Notes under the pieces: generated by a model
The model's input: only the letters and a program-made list of their open reading frames with translations
Told to the model about the DNA's origin: nothing
Databases searched by the model: none
In this document: positions 6,820 through 15,060 of the stretch, one piece after another
How positions within the stretch are numbered: position 1 is the stretch's first letter
How the letters are laid out: each line of letters opens with the position of its first letter
Source: Actinomycetes bacterium
GTDB lineage: Bacteria > Actinomycetota > Actinomycetes > Propionibacteriales > Propionibacteriaceae
Reading direction: 5' to 3'
Length of the DNA stretch: 26,577 nt
NCBI GenBank assembly: GCA_023392635.1
Contig: JAEVYS010000125.1
Coordinates: 1-26,577 of the forward strand
Program-made: the position numbers and the translations under genes

Positions 6820-7988
6820 CTCACGCCCTTGTCAAGCGTTGTGTGCGAAGAGTTCCACTCTACCGCGCTCTGGCCGGACAGCTCTTCCGGCAGCCGCGCG
6901 GCCGGTGCGGCGGCCCGCACGAGCCGCTGCCTGCGGGCGATCCACAGCATCCCCGCGGTGACCGCGACCGTGAAGCCGAGCTGGAACAGGATGCCGGGTC
7001 CGGCGGAGGTCGGGCCCCGGTCGAACATCCCCTCCAGGCCCCCGAAGGGAAGGGTGATCTCCCCCACCAGGTTGTTGCACACGTGCAGGGCCACCGCCGC
7101 CTCCAGGCCGCCGGTCCGCCAGACCAGGACCGAGCACAACATGCCCACGGAGAAGTAGTAGACGTTGAGCCACACGTTGTCCGCCCCGTGCAGCTGCATG
7201 AACAGCAGCGACGACAGGACCGCCGCCACCACGAGGCCGAGCCGGCGGGAGCCGAACCACGAGCCGATGCTGCGTGCCACCATGCCGCGGACGCCGTACT
7301 CCTCCCCCGCCGCCTGGAACGGGGTCGTGAGCAGGACAACGAGGATCAGGAACACCGAGTCCGGATTCCAGCGGAACTCGGGAACGCCGCCGAGCGCCAT
7401 GTCCACCCCGACGCTCAGGACGAAGATCGGCAGCGCTACGAGCGCGAAGCGCCACAGCAGTGGCCACCTGAACCCGCCGGTGATCGAGGAGATCCACCGC
7501 GGGCGCTGCCCGTACACGGCCCACCCGGTGAGCCCGGCGAACGGGATCGCCAGGGCGAGGGCGATGTTGTTCGCGGCGAATCCCAGCGGCGTGGTCACCG
7601 CCTTGACGATCCTGGACGGGTCGCCGGAGGTGAGGTCGTCCATGGTGATGCGCCCGGCAGCCAGGTCGAACCCGATGGCGATGCCCGGTATCACGATCGC
7701 GGCGAGGAGGCACAGGCCCAGGAACATCCCCAGGCTGAGGATCGGCTTCCACCACCGGAACCGCGGGGCACGGAAGAACTCGTGGTACTCGTGCGGGGTG
7801 ACCGGCAGCGCCGACGGCTTGAGCGGCTGCGAGGGCACCGGCCAGGCCGTCGGAGGCGGCGGGGGCGCGGGAGCGAAGGGCGGCGGCGCCGCGTCCGGGC
7901 CGTAGCGGGGCGGGACCGATCCCTCCGGCCCGTTCCCCGCGCCGGCGGGCCAGGCGCTCGGGCCCGTGTCCGGGTGAGGCTGGCTCAC
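6816..7988 (-). CDS. CPBP family intramembrane metalloprotease (CAAX protease-like)
   Basis: A 390-residue membrane protein. Residues 1-65 are a Pro-rich cytoplasmic tail with runs of proline. About 7 or 8 hydrophobic segments follow from residue 82. All three CPBP/Abi motifs are present: EEYGVR (229-234, EExxxR), FMQLH (263-267, FxxxH) and HVCNN (302-306, HxxxN), so it should be catalytically competent. The family includes CAAX endopeptidases and many bacterial proteases of unknown substrate, some tied to bacteriocin self-immunity. The GTG start at 7988 overlaps the ndk stop (GTGA, 7985-7988), and its own stop overlaps the kinase start. The longer open frame upstream is antisense-type composition inside ndk and is rejected. 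The reason for its place between two nucleotide-kinase genes is unknown. Confidence 0.88.
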   Translation of the reverse strand: MSQPHPDTGPSAWPAGAGNGPEGSVPPRYGPDAAPPPFAPAPPPPPTAWPVPSQPLKPSALPVTPHEYHEFFRAPRFRWWKPILSLGMFLGLCLLAAIVIPGIAIGFDLAAGRITMDDLTSGDPSRIVKAVTTPLGFAANNIALALAIPFAGLTGWAVYGQRPRWISSITGGFRWPLLWRFALVALPIFVLSVGVDMALGGVPEFRWNPDSVFLILVVLLTTPFQAAGEEYGVRGMVARSIGSWFGSRRLGLVVAAVLSSLLFMQLHGADNVWLNVYYFSVGMLCSVLVWRTGGLEAAVALHVCNNLVGEITLPFGGLEGMFDRGPTSAGPGILFQLGFTVAVTAGMLWIARRQRLVRAAAPAARLPEELSGQSAVEWNSSHTTLDKGVR

Positions 7989-8401
7989 GCCAGGTTCGGG
8001 AACCACAGCGAGATCTCGCGGGCCGAGGACTCGGCGGAGTCGGAGGCGTGGACCAGGTTCTCCCGGTTCGACAGCGAGTAGTCGCCGCGGATCGTCCCGG
8101 GGTCGGCGACCACCGAGTTGGTCACGCCGTTCATCAGGCGCACGACGTCGACGGCGGACGTGCCCTCCAGCACGAGCGCCACCAGCGGGCCGCTGGTGAA
8201 GTAGTCGCGCAGCGGCGGATACCACGCCTTGTCGACGTGGTCGGCGTAGTGGCGATCGGCCATCGCCGCGTCCACGTGGCGCAGTTCCATCGCCACGATG
8301 GCCAGGCCCCTGGCCTCGTACCGGCCGAGGATGGCACCGGCGAGCCCGCGACGCACCGCGTCCGGCTTGAGCAGGACCAGGGTCCGTTGCAGATCCGTCA
8401 T
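7985..8401 (-). CDS. ndk: Nucleoside diphosphate kinase
   Basis: A 138-residue protein of normal family length. It transfers the gamma phosphate from ATP to nucleoside diphosphates via a phosphohistidine. The N-terminus QRTLVLLKPDAVRRGLAG and the block DPGTIRGDYSLSNRENLVHASDSAESSAREI are diagnostic; the active-site His is in NLVHASDS, where most members read NIIHGSDS. The ATG at 8401 was chosen rather than a GTG three codons upstream because a TAAGGT -10 box sits 7 nt before it and family members start at this point. It heads a three-gene operon with the CPBP protease and the uridine kinase-like gene, and follows folC and DUF4233, the usual actinobacterial order. Confidence 0.96.
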   Translation of the reverse strand: MTDLQRTLVLLKPDAVRRGLAGAILGRYEARGLAIVAMELRHVDAAMADRHYADHVDKAWYPPLRDYFTSGPLVALVLEGTSAVDVVRLMNGVTNSVVADPGTIRGDYSLSNRENLVHASDSAESSAREISLWFPNLA

Positions 8402-8408
8402 GGGCCGC

Positions 8409-8414
8409 ACCTTA
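8409..8414 (-). promoter_or_regulatory. -10 box TAAGGT, leaderless promoter of ndk
   Basis: TAAGGT on the minus strand is followed by 7 nt (8408-8402) and the ATG at 8401. It lies inside the 48-bp gap after the DUF4233 gene, so ndk may be transcribed separately from folC. Confidence 0.6.
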
Positions 8415-8449
8415 CCCGCCGCCGCCCCGCCGTCCGCACCGCACGCGGC

Positions 8450-8806
8450 TCACGCCGGCGGAGGGCCCGCCGGCGGCGTGGTCTCGATCCGTCGACCCAG
8501 GACGAAGCACACCACCCAGAGCAGGGCGAACATGCCGCCGACGGCGTACATCATCGGGGTCGCGAGGCCGAGGGCGATGCCCACCACCTGGGTGAGCCAG
8601 CCCAGCGCGTAACCGGCGGGGCCACGCAGCAGGGCCGCGGCCAGCAGGGCCAGCAGCGCGGCGCCCAGACCCAGCCCGAAGGCCAGCGGCACGGTCATGA
8701 ACGACACCTGGATCATCCCCGCGATCGCCAGCCCGAACACGATGGCCTCGAAGGCGAGGATGCTCAACATCACCCGTCCCATGGGGTTCTTGGCCGCGAG
8801 CCTCAC
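8450..8806 (-). CDS. DUF4233 domain membrane protein
   Basis: A 118-residue protein with four hydrophobic segments: residues about 12-32, 35-59, 66-82 and 84-104. A short basic N-terminus (VRLAAKNPMGRVML) and a Pro-rich C-terminus flank them. The composition, length and position directly after folC identify it as DUF4233, a small actinobacterial membrane protein of unknown function. The GTG start overlaps the folC stop as GTGA (8803-8806), so translation is coupled to folC. The longer upstream open frame overlaps folC antisense-like composition and is not used. I know of no established biochemical role, and nothing in the sequence suggests an enzyme. Confidence 0.85.
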   Translation of the reverse strand: MRLAAKNPMGRVMLSILAFEAIVFGLAIAGMIQVSFMTVPLAFGLGLGAALLALLAAALLRGPAGYALGWLTQVVGIALGLATPMMYAVGGMFALLWVVCFVLGRRIETTPPAGPPPA

Positions 8807-10137
8807 GACGCCTCGCCTCCGTGCACCAGGAGCGACCGCGCCTCGCCGGCGGCGTACACCGAGCCGGCCACGAGGATGCCGGCGCCCGGCCCGGCCTCGT
8901 CGGCGAGCCGGACGGCCTCGTCGATCGCGGCCGCCATCCCCGCCGACACCCGCACCCGGTCCTCCCCGAACACGCCGGACGCCCGCTCGCCGAGTGCCTC
9001 GGCGCTCAGCGCCCGCGTCGTCGAGCCGATCGTGGTGCACACGATCGTGGTCATCGCCTCGGCGAAGACCGACAGCACGCCGTCCACGTCCTTGTCGCCC
9101 ATCATCGCCACCACGCCCACCAGCGGTGTGAAGTCGAAGGCCTCGGTGATCGCGTCGATGGTCGCCCGCGCGCCGTGCGGGTTGTGGCACGTGTCCAGGA
9201 CCACGGTCGGCGAACGGCGCACGATCTCCAGTCGCGCCGGCGCCCTCACCTGTTCGAGCCCGGCCGCGAGCACGTCCGCGGGGACCGGCTTGCCCCCCAG
9301 GAACGCCTCGACCGCCGCGACCGCGACCGCGGCGTTCTCCGCCATGTGGGCCCCGAACAGCGGCAGGAACAGGTCGCCCAGCGGACCTTCCGCGGTGTCG
9401 AGGCGGAGCACCTGGCCGCCGATGCCGGTGGCACGGCTGATCACGCCGAACTCGACGCCCTCGCGCAGCGCCTCGGCGCCCACCTCGGCACACCGCGCCA
9501 TCAGGACGCGGGCGGCGTCGGGGTGTTGTGCGGCGAGGACGGCCTTCGAGCCGGGCTTGATGATCCCGGCCTTCTCCGCGGCGATCTCCCCGATCGTGTT
9601 CCCGAGCAGGTGGGTGTGGTCCAGGTCGACCGGGCACACGACCGCCACCTGCGCGGTAACGATGTTGGTGGCGTCCCACCGCCCGCCGAGACCGACCTCC
9701 ACCACCGCGACGTCGACCGGGGCATCCGCGAACGCCGCGTAGGCCAGCGCCGTCATCACCTCGAAGAACGTCATGCGGACGCCGTCGATCAACTGGGCGT
9801 CGACGATGTCGACCAGCGGCTGCACCTCTGCGACCAGCTCGTCGAACCGCTGGTCGCTGATCGGCTCGCCGTCGATGCTGATCCGCTCGGTGAGATCGAC
9901 CAGGTGCGGGCTGGAGTACCGGCCGACCCGCAGCCCGAGCGCCCGCAGCAGCGAGTCGATGAGGAGGGCGGTGCTGCCCTTGCCGTTGGTGCCGGCGACC
10001 AGGATCACCGGGCAGGCCTTCTGCGGCGATCCGAGCAGGTCGCACAGGGCCTGCACGCGCGCCTGGCTGGGGGCGACCCGGTGCTCGGGCCAGCGGTCCT
10101 GGAGGTCCGCGACGATCTGTGCGTGCGTGGGGGTCAT
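8803..10137 (-). CDS. folC: Bifunctional folylpolyglutamate/dihydrofolate synthase
   Basis: A 444-residue Mur-ligase-superfamily enzyme that adds glutamate to folates and, in many bacteria, to dihydropteroate. The P-loop is GTNGKGST (residues 49-56). SSPHLVDLTERISIDG is the folate-binding loop, TFFEVMTALAY and VEVGLGGRWDATNIV are family blocks, and LDTCHNPHGARATIDAI is the C-terminal substrate region. LDHTHLLGNTIGEIAAEKAGIIKPG contains the Lys expected to be carbamylated. The start ATG at 10137 precedes the conserved region by a normal distance. A TACTCT -10-like box lies 10 nt upstream, which suggests a very short leader. It is the first gene of the folC-DUF4233 pair and is divergent from the MauE-DsbA operon. 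Confidence 0.95.
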   Translation of the reverse strand: MTPTHAQIVADLQDRWPEHRVAPSQARVQALCDLLGSPQKACPVILVAGTNGKGSTALLIDSLLRALGLRVGRYSSPHLVDLTERISIDGEPISDQRFDELVAEVQPLVDIVDAQLIDGVRMTFFEVMTALAYAAFADAPVDVAVVEVGLGGRWDATNIVTAQVAVVCPVDLDHTHLLGNTIGEIAAEKAGIIKPGSKAVLAAQHPDAARVLMARCAEVGAEALREGVEFGVISRATGIGGQVLRLDTAEGPLGDLFLPLFGAHMAENAAVAVAAVEAFLGGKPVPADVLAAGLEQVRAPARLEIVRRSPTVVLDTCHNPHGARATIDAITEAFDFTPLVGVVAMMGDKDVDGVLSVFAEAMTTIVCTTIGSTTRALSAEALGERASGVFGEDRVRVSAGMAAAIDEAVRLADEAGPGAGILVAGSVYAAGEARSLLVHGGEAS

Positions 10138-10219
10138 GGTGCCGCCCAGAGTAACGGACGCCCCACCCGCCGCCCCTCACGTCTGCCTACCCGTGCGCGG
10201 GCCCCACAAACCGGCTCGG

Positions 10220-10225
10220 TATACT
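10220..10225 (+). promoter_or_regulatory. -10 box TATACT, leaderless promoter of the MauE-DsbA-DsbA operon
   Basis: TATACT is followed by 6 nt and the GTG at 10232. No Shine-Dalgarno precedes this GTG. The 94-bp gap to folC contains no clear -35 element or operator. Confidence 0.65.
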
Positions 10226-10231
10226 GACGCG

Positions 10232-10768
10232 GTGCCCGAGTCCGCCGCTGCCACGCCCTCCCGGCGCCCCTGGCCCGAATGGGTGACGCTGGCCGCGCGA
10301 CTCGTCCTCGGCATCACGCTGATCGTGGCCGGTGCCCTGAAGGTGACCCGGCTGGACGCGTCCGTGCAGTCGGTGCGGCTGTACCAGCTGTTGCCCTGGG
10401 ACATCACCGCGGCCGTCGGGTCCGCGCTGCCGATCATCGAGATCGCCGTGGGCCTGCTGCTGGTCACCGGGACCTTCACCCGGGTCTCCGCCGTGGTCGG
10501 CTCGCTGCTCATGCTGGCCTTCATCATCGGCATCGCCTCGGTGTGGGCGCGGGGCATCTCGATCGACTGCGGCTGCTTCGGCGGCGGCGGCGCGGTCGAG
10601 GCCAGCCAGACGCAGTACCCGCTCGAGATCGCCCGTGACGTGGGCCTGCTGCTGACCGGCGCGTGGACGGTGTGGCGCCCCCGCTCCCCCTTCGCCATCG
10701 ACAACTGGCTGTTCGCCCCAGCCACCGAACCCGACGAATCCCCGGCCGACAAGGAGCCCGCACGATGA
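10232..10768 (+). CDS. MauE/DoxX family redox-associated membrane protein
   Basis: A 178-residue protein with four hydrophobic segments between residues 18 and 165. A cysteine pair, Cys113 and Cys115 in ISIDCGCFGGGG, sits at a membrane edge. CxCFG is the hallmark of the MauE branch of the DoxX-like superfamily, thought to pass disulfide electrons across the membrane. Two DsbA-like proteins follow in the same operon, which supports a role as their redox partner, in the way that MauE works with MauD or DsbD-type proteins; this is inference. The GTG at 10232 is set by the TATACT box 6 nt upstream. The stop overlaps the start of the next gene as ATGA (10765-10768). Confidence 0.85.
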   Translation: MPESAAATPSRRPWPEWVTLAARLVLGITLIVAGALKVTRLDASVQSVRLYQLLPWDITAAVGSALPIIEIAVGLLLVTGTFTRVSAVVGSLLMLAFIIGIASVWARGISIDCGCFGGGGAVEASQTQYPLEIARDVGLLLTGAWTVWRPRSPFAIDNWLFAPATEPDESPADKEPAR

Positions 10769-11553
10769 GCCAGAACAACCGCGAACGCCTGCGCCAGGCA
10801 CAGGCGGCTGCCGCCAAGCAGCAGCGGCTGACCCGGATCATCGGGGTCGGCGCGGCCGTCCTGGTGCTCGTCGTGATCGGCGTCTTCGTCGGCGTCCTGT
10901 TCCAGAACCAGGGCAAGCAGGCGGCATCCAGCTCGGTCACCCCGCCGAACGCCACCTCCGATGGCAAGGCGGTCGTGCAGAACCCGGGCAAGGCCAAGGC
11001 CGGCGCTCCCACCGTCGAGCTGTTCTTCGACTACCAGTGCCCGGTGTGCAAGCAGTTCGAGACCGCGTTCGGCGGCCCGCTGACCAGCCTGGCCGCCTCC
11101 GGTGACATCCAGTTGAACTACCGCACGATGACGTTCCTGGACAACAACCTCAACAACGATGCGTCGCTGCGGGCCGGGGTGGCTGCGACCTGCGCCGACA
11201 CGGTCGGCAAGTACTCCGACTACCACAACGCCATCTACGCCAACCAGCCCCAGAGCGAGGGCGCCGGCTACGCGGACACGGTCTTGAGGGAGACGATCCC
11301 GGGCACGGTCGGGATCACCGGGGACGCGCTCACCACCTTCCAGTCCTGCTACGACAAGCAGGCGACCAAGGCGTTCGTGACCACCTCCAACGACCTCGGC
11401 AGCCAGGACATGCTGGCGGTCAACAAGTCGGTGTCCACGCCCACGGTCCACGTCAACGGCAAGGACCTCGCGGTCAACGACATCGCCCAGCTCGCCGCCT
11501 CGGGCACGGTCGACCCCACCGCGCTGCTCGCCCTGATCAAGCAGCGCGGCTGA
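10765..11553 (+). CDS. Membrane-anchored DsbA-family thioredoxin-fold protein, CPVC active site
   Basis: A 262-residue protein. The basic cytoplasmic N-terminus (residues 1-23) is followed by one hydrophobic anchor (about 25-47) and a flexible Ser/Thr-rich linker. The thioredoxin fold starts near residue 80, with VELFFDYQCPVCKQFE giving the redox motif CPVC (Cys92 to Cys95). An all-helical insertion, including CADTVGKYSDYHNAIYANQPQ, precedes the cis-Pro loop STPTVHVNG, as in DsbA-like PF13462 proteins. Two extra cysteines occur in AATCADT and QSCYDK. It should work outside the membrane in thiol-disulfide exchange on secreted proteins. The ATG overlaps the MauE stop, and AAGGAG (10751-10756) precedes it. 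A second, related gene follows 19 bp later. Confidence 0.9.
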   Translation: MSQNNRERLRQAQAAAAKQQRLTRIIGVGAAVLVLVVIGVFVGVLFQNQGKQAASSSVTPPNATSDGKAVVQNPGKAKAGAPTVELFFDYQCPVCKQFETAFGGPLTSLAASGDIQLNYRTMTFLDNNLNNDASLRAGVAATCADTVGKYSDYHNAIYANQPQSEGAGYADTVLRETIPGTVGITGDALTTFQSCYDKQATKAFVTTSNDLGSQDMLAVNKSVSTPTVHVNGKDLAVNDIAQLAASGTVDPTALLALIKQRG

Positions 11554-11572
11554 CCCTCCGGAGTCCGTGATC

Positions 11573-12403
11573 GTGCCTGGACACAGCCAGCGCCAGCGGC
11601 TGCGCGAAGCCCAGCTGGCCAACCGGCGCGCGTCGCGGTTCCGCCGGGTCATCGTGGCCGGCTCGGCGGTGTTGGCGGCCGTCCTCGTCGTGGTGATGGT
11701 CGTGGTGGTCACGCAGCAGTCGCGGCAGGGCTCGGCCTCCCCCACCCCGCCGGTCTCCTCCCCCGGTTCTGCCTCGACCGGCTCCACGGCGTCCGCGCCC
11801 ACGACGTCGTCGCCCGCCACCGGCGAGTCCGCCGTCCCGCCCCACGCGACCGCGTCGAAGGACGGCATCGTCCACACCGCGAACCCGGGCAAACCGGTCG
11901 TCCAGCTCTACTTCGACTACCAGTGCGGGCCGTGCCAGCAGTTCGACCTCAGCTTCGGCACCGCGCTCGACCTGCTGGCGCAGACCCATGAGATCGAACT
12001 GGTGCACCACGCGCTGGTCTTCATCGACCGGAACAACCCGGACGGGCCGTCGCACAAGGCCGCGCTGGCAGCGGCCTGTGCCGACGTGGTCGGCGCCTAC
12101 ATCCCCTACAACACGGCGATCTGGAGCGCCTCGACCCAGGGCCCCTACACCGACGACCTGTTCCTGAAGGCGTTGCCGCCGAGGGCCGGCATCACCGGGG
12201 AAGCGTTGGCCACGTTCACCTCGTGCTACCAGACCAGGGCCATGGCAGGGTTCGTGGAGGGCGTCCAGGCCGCCGGGCTCAAGGCGGGCCTGACCGAGAC
12301 ACCGCAGCTGGTGGTGAACGGAAAGATGCTACCCACCAGCACGTTCAGCGGGAAGACCGGCAACGACCTGAAGCAGATCATCGAGGACGCGGCCAAGGGC
12401 TGA
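11573..12403 (+). CDS. Second membrane-anchored DsbA-family thioredoxin-fold protein, CGPC active site
   Basis: A 276-residue paralogue of the preceding protein with the same order of parts: basic N-terminus, one hydrophobic anchor (about residues 25-47), a Ser/Thr/Pro-rich linker that is longer here (about 50-95), then the thioredoxin fold. The redox motif is CGPC (Cys118 to Cys121), the classical thioredoxin dipeptide, and not the CPVC of its neighbour. The cis-Pro loop is ETPQLVVNG. Two further cysteines are in AAACADV and TSCYQ, matching the upstream protein. The GTG at 11573 was chosen because GGAG (11560-11563) is 9 nt upstream; the GTG at 11567 is only 3 nt away. It ends the MauE operon, with valS following from its own promoter. 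Confidence 0.88.
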   Translation: MPGHSQRQRLREAQLANRRASRFRRVIVAGSAVLAAVLVVVMVVVVTQQSRQGSASPTPPVSSPGSASTGSTASAPTTSSPATGESAVPPHATASKDGIVHTANPGKPVVQLYFDYQCGPCQQFDLSFGTALDLLAQTHEIELVHHALVFIDRNNPDGPSHKAALAAACADVVGAYIPYNTAIWSASTQGPYTDDLFLKALPPRAGITGEALATFTSCYQTRAMAGFVEGVQAAGLKAGLTETPQLVVNGKMLPTSTFSGKTGNDLKQIIEDAAKG

Positions 12404-12451
12404 TCCCGCGCTGCGTCGGGCGCGGATTCCGAACTTGGCGGGGACGCTCAA

Positions 12452-12457
12452 TAAGAT
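12452..12457 (+). promoter_or_regulatory. -10 box TAAGAT, leaderless promoter of valS
   Basis: TAAGAT is followed by 7 nt and the ATG at 12465. Another in-frame ATG at 12456 overlaps the box and would lie upstream of the predicted transcript start. No Shine-Dalgarno is present. Confidence 0.6.
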
Positions 12458-12464
12458 GCACCCC

Positions 12465-15056
12465 ATGACCGAACAGGCCCTGACCACTGCCGTGCCCGCT
12501 TCTCCCCAGGGTACCGGCGGCGTACCGGAGCGCCCGGTGCTGGAGGGCCTGGAGGCCAAGTGGTCGGCCGTCTGGCGGGAGCAGGACACCTACGCGTTCG
12601 TGCGTCCCGCCACCCGCGAGCAGGTGTTCAGCATCGACACCCCGCCGCCGACCGTCTCCGGCTCGCTGCACGTGGGCCACGTGTTCAGCTACACGCACAC
12701 CGACCTCGTCGCGCGCTACCAGCGGATGCGCGGCAAGCACGTGTTCTACCCGATGGGCTGGGACGACAACGGCCTGCCCACCGAGCGACGCGTCCAGAAC
12801 TACTACGGCGTGCGCTGCGACCCCTCCCTTCCGTACGACCCGGACTTCACGCCGCCGGCGAACCCCGACCCGAAGCGCCAGCTGCCGATCAGCCGCCGCA
12901 ACTTCGTCCAGCTGTGCCACGAGCTGACCGCCGTGGACGAGCTCGCGTTCGAGAACCTGTGGCGGACGCTGGGCCTCAGCGTGGACTGGAAGTCGCTGTA
13001 CGCGACCATCTCCGACGAGGCGCAGACCGTGGCCCAGCGCGCCTTCCTGCGCAACCTCTCCCGTGGCGAGGCCTACCTGTCCGAGGCGCCGACCCTGTGG
13101 GACATCACCTTCCAGACCGCCGTCGCACAGGCCGAACTCGAGGCGCGCGACTACCCCGGCCACTACCACCGGGTCGCGTTCCACCGTCCCGACGGGGAGC
13201 CGGTCTACATCGAGACGACCCGCCCCGAGCTGATCGTCTCGGTGTGTGCCCTGATCGCTCACCCCGACGACGAGCGGTACCAGCCCCTGTTCGGCACCAC
13301 GGTGACCTCGCCGGTCTTCGGGGTCGAGATCCCCGTGCTCGCCCACCCGGCCGCCGAGCGGGACAAGGGCGCCGGCATCGCGATGTGCTGCACCTTCGGC
13401 GACCTCACCGACGTGCAGTGGTGGCGGGAGCTGCGCCTGCCCACCCGGACGGTCATCGGCCGGGACGGGCGGATCCACGCCGACACCCCGGACTGGCTGC
13501 CCGATCCCAGGCCGTACGCCGAGCTCGCGGGCAAGACCGCGTTCGGCGCCCGCGAGGCGATGGTGGCGATGCTCCGCGCGTCCGGGGACCTGGACGGCGA
13601 GCCGAAGCCCACCCAGCGCATGGCCAACTTCTACGAGAAGGGCGACAAGCCGCTCGAGATCGTCTCCACCCGGCAGTGGTACATCCGCAACGGCGGACGC
13701 GACGAGGACCTCAAGCGGGCCCTGCTCGCGCGCGGCGAGGAGCTCGTGTGGGTGCCCGACCACATGCGGCACCGCTACGCGAACTGGGTGAACGGACTGA
13801 ACGGTGACTGGCTGATCAGCCGCCAGCGCTTCTTCGGCGTACCGTTCCCGGTCTGGTACGCGCTGGACGCCGAGGGCGAGCCCGACTACGCGCACCCGAT
13901 CGTGGCCGGCGAGGACGAGCTCCCGGTCGATCCCTCCAGCCAGTGCCCGCCCGGCTTCACCGACGACCAGCGCGGGGTGCCCGGCGGCTTCATCGGCGAC
14001 CCGGACGTGATGGACACGTGGGCCACCTCCTCGCTGTCGCCGCAGCTGGCGTGCGGCTGGGAGACCGACCCGCAGCTGTGGGCGCTGACCTTCCCGATGG
14101 ACATGGCCCCGCAGGCCCACGACATCATCCGTACCTGGCTGTTCTCCCGGGTGGTGCGTGCCCACTTCGAGCACGGCACGCTGCCGTGGCGGCTCGCCGC
14201 GATCTCCGGCTTCGTGGTCGACCCCGATCGCAAGAAGATGAGCAAGAGCAAGGGCAACGTGGTCGTGCCCACCGACATCCTCGACCGGTTCGGGTCCGAC
14301 GCGGTGCGCTGGCGCGCGGCGATGGCCCGTCCGGGCATGGACTCGCCGTTCGACGAGACCCAGATGAAGGTCGGTCGCCGGCTGGCGATGAAGATCCTCA
14401 ACGCCAGCAAGTTCATCCTCGGCATCGCCGCGGACACGCCCGCCCGATATCTGGCCACCGAACCCGTCGACCTGGCCATGCTGGCGTCGCTGAAGAACGT
14501 GGTGGAGCAGGCCACCGCCGCGTTCGAGGCGTACGACTACTCCAGCGCGCTGGAGGCGGCGGAGAAGTTCTTCTGGCAGTTCTGCGACGACTACCTCGAA
14601 CTCGTGAAGGAGCGCGCCTACGGGGACGAGGACGTCGCCGGCAGCGACTCTGCGCGTGCCGCGTTGCGTGACGCGCTCGACGTGCTGCTGAGGCTGTTCG
14701 CTCCGTTCCTGCCGTTCGTGACCGAGGAGGTGTGGTCCTGGTGGCGCAGCGGCTCCATCCACCACGCCGGCTGGCCGGTGGCCACGGAGATCTCGGCCGA
14801 GGACGGCGTCCCGGCGCTGCTCGACGACGTCGCCGCCGCGCTGATCGGGATCCGGGGTGCGAAGTCGCAGGCGAAGGTGTCGATGAAGACGGAGGTGACC
14901 CGCGCGGTGTTCGCGGGGCCCGAGCCCGTGCTCAGCCGCCTGTTCGCTGCGGAGGACGACCTGCGGGCCGTCGGACGGATCAGCGCCCCCATCGAATGGA
15001 TGCCCGAGTCCGGACCCCTCGACGTGAGCATCGAACTCAAGCCGGCGGAGGCCTGA
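12465..15056 (+). CDS. valS: Valyl-tRNA synthetase, archaeal-like subclass
   Basis: An 863-residue class I aminoacyl-tRNA synthetase. The HIGH motif is HVGH (residues 69-72) in SGSLHVGHVFSY and the KMSKS motif is at 591-595 in RKKMSKSKGN. The CP1 editing domain is recognisable from TTRPELIVSV and DVQWWRELRLP. The catalytic block YPMGWDDNGLPTERRVQNYYGVRCDP has WDDNGLPTE where most bacterial ValRS read a DHAGIATQ-type sequence. This form is the one I associate with the archaeal-type group found also in Rickettsia and some Actinobacteria. The C-terminus ends soon after the anticodon-binding domain and lacks the long coiled-coil arm of typical bacterial ValRS. The start ATG is set by the TAAGAT box. 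A lipoprotein gene follows 4 bp downstream. Confidence 0.94.
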   Translation: MTEQALTTAVPASPQGTGGVPERPVLEGLEAKWSAVWREQDTYAFVRPATREQVFSIDTPPPTVSGSLHVGHVFSYTHTDLVARYQRMRGKHVFYPMGWDDNGLPTERRVQNYYGVRCDPSLPYDPDFTPPANPDPKRQLPISRRNFVQLCHELTAVDELAFENLWRTLGLSVDWKSLYATISDEAQTVAQRAFLRNLSRGEAYLSEAPTLWDITFQTAVAQAELEARDYPGHYHRVAFHRPDGEPVYIETTRPELIVSVCALIAHPDDERYQPLFGTTVTSPVFGVEIPVLAHPAAERDKGAGIAMCCTFGDLTDVQWWRELRLPTRTVIGRDGRIHADTPDWLPDPRPYAELAGKTAFGAREAMVAMLRASGDLDGEPKPTQRMANFYEKGDKPLEIVSTRQWYIRNGGRDEDLKRALLARGEELVWVPDHMRHRYANWVNGLNGDWLISRQRFFGVPFPVWYALDAEGEPDYAHPIVAGEDELPVDPSSQCPPGFTDDQRGVPGGFIGDPDVMDTWATSSLSPQLACGWETDPQLWALTFPMDMAPQAHDIIRTWLFSRVVRAHFEHGTLPWRLAAISGFVVDPDRKKMSKSKGNVVVPTDILDRFGSDAVRWRAAMARPGMDSPFDETQMKVGRRLAMKILNASKFILGIAADTPARYLATEPVDLAMLASLKNVVEQATAAFEAYDYSSALEAAEKFFWQFCDDYLELVKERAYGDEDVAGSDSARAALRDALDVLLRLFAPFLPFVTEEVWSWWRSGSIHHAGWPVATEISAEDGVPALLDDVAAALIGIRGAKSQAKVSMKTEVTRAVFAGPEPVLSRLFAAEDDLRAVGRISAPIEWMPESGPLDVSIELKPAEA

Positions 15057-15060
15057 CCTG

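Noticed and set aside
7989..8225. A longer N-terminus for the CPBP protease, starting at 8225
   Set aside because: The extra 79 codons lie inside ndk in another frame and are Arg-rich. The GTGA overlap with the ndk stop gives a better start.
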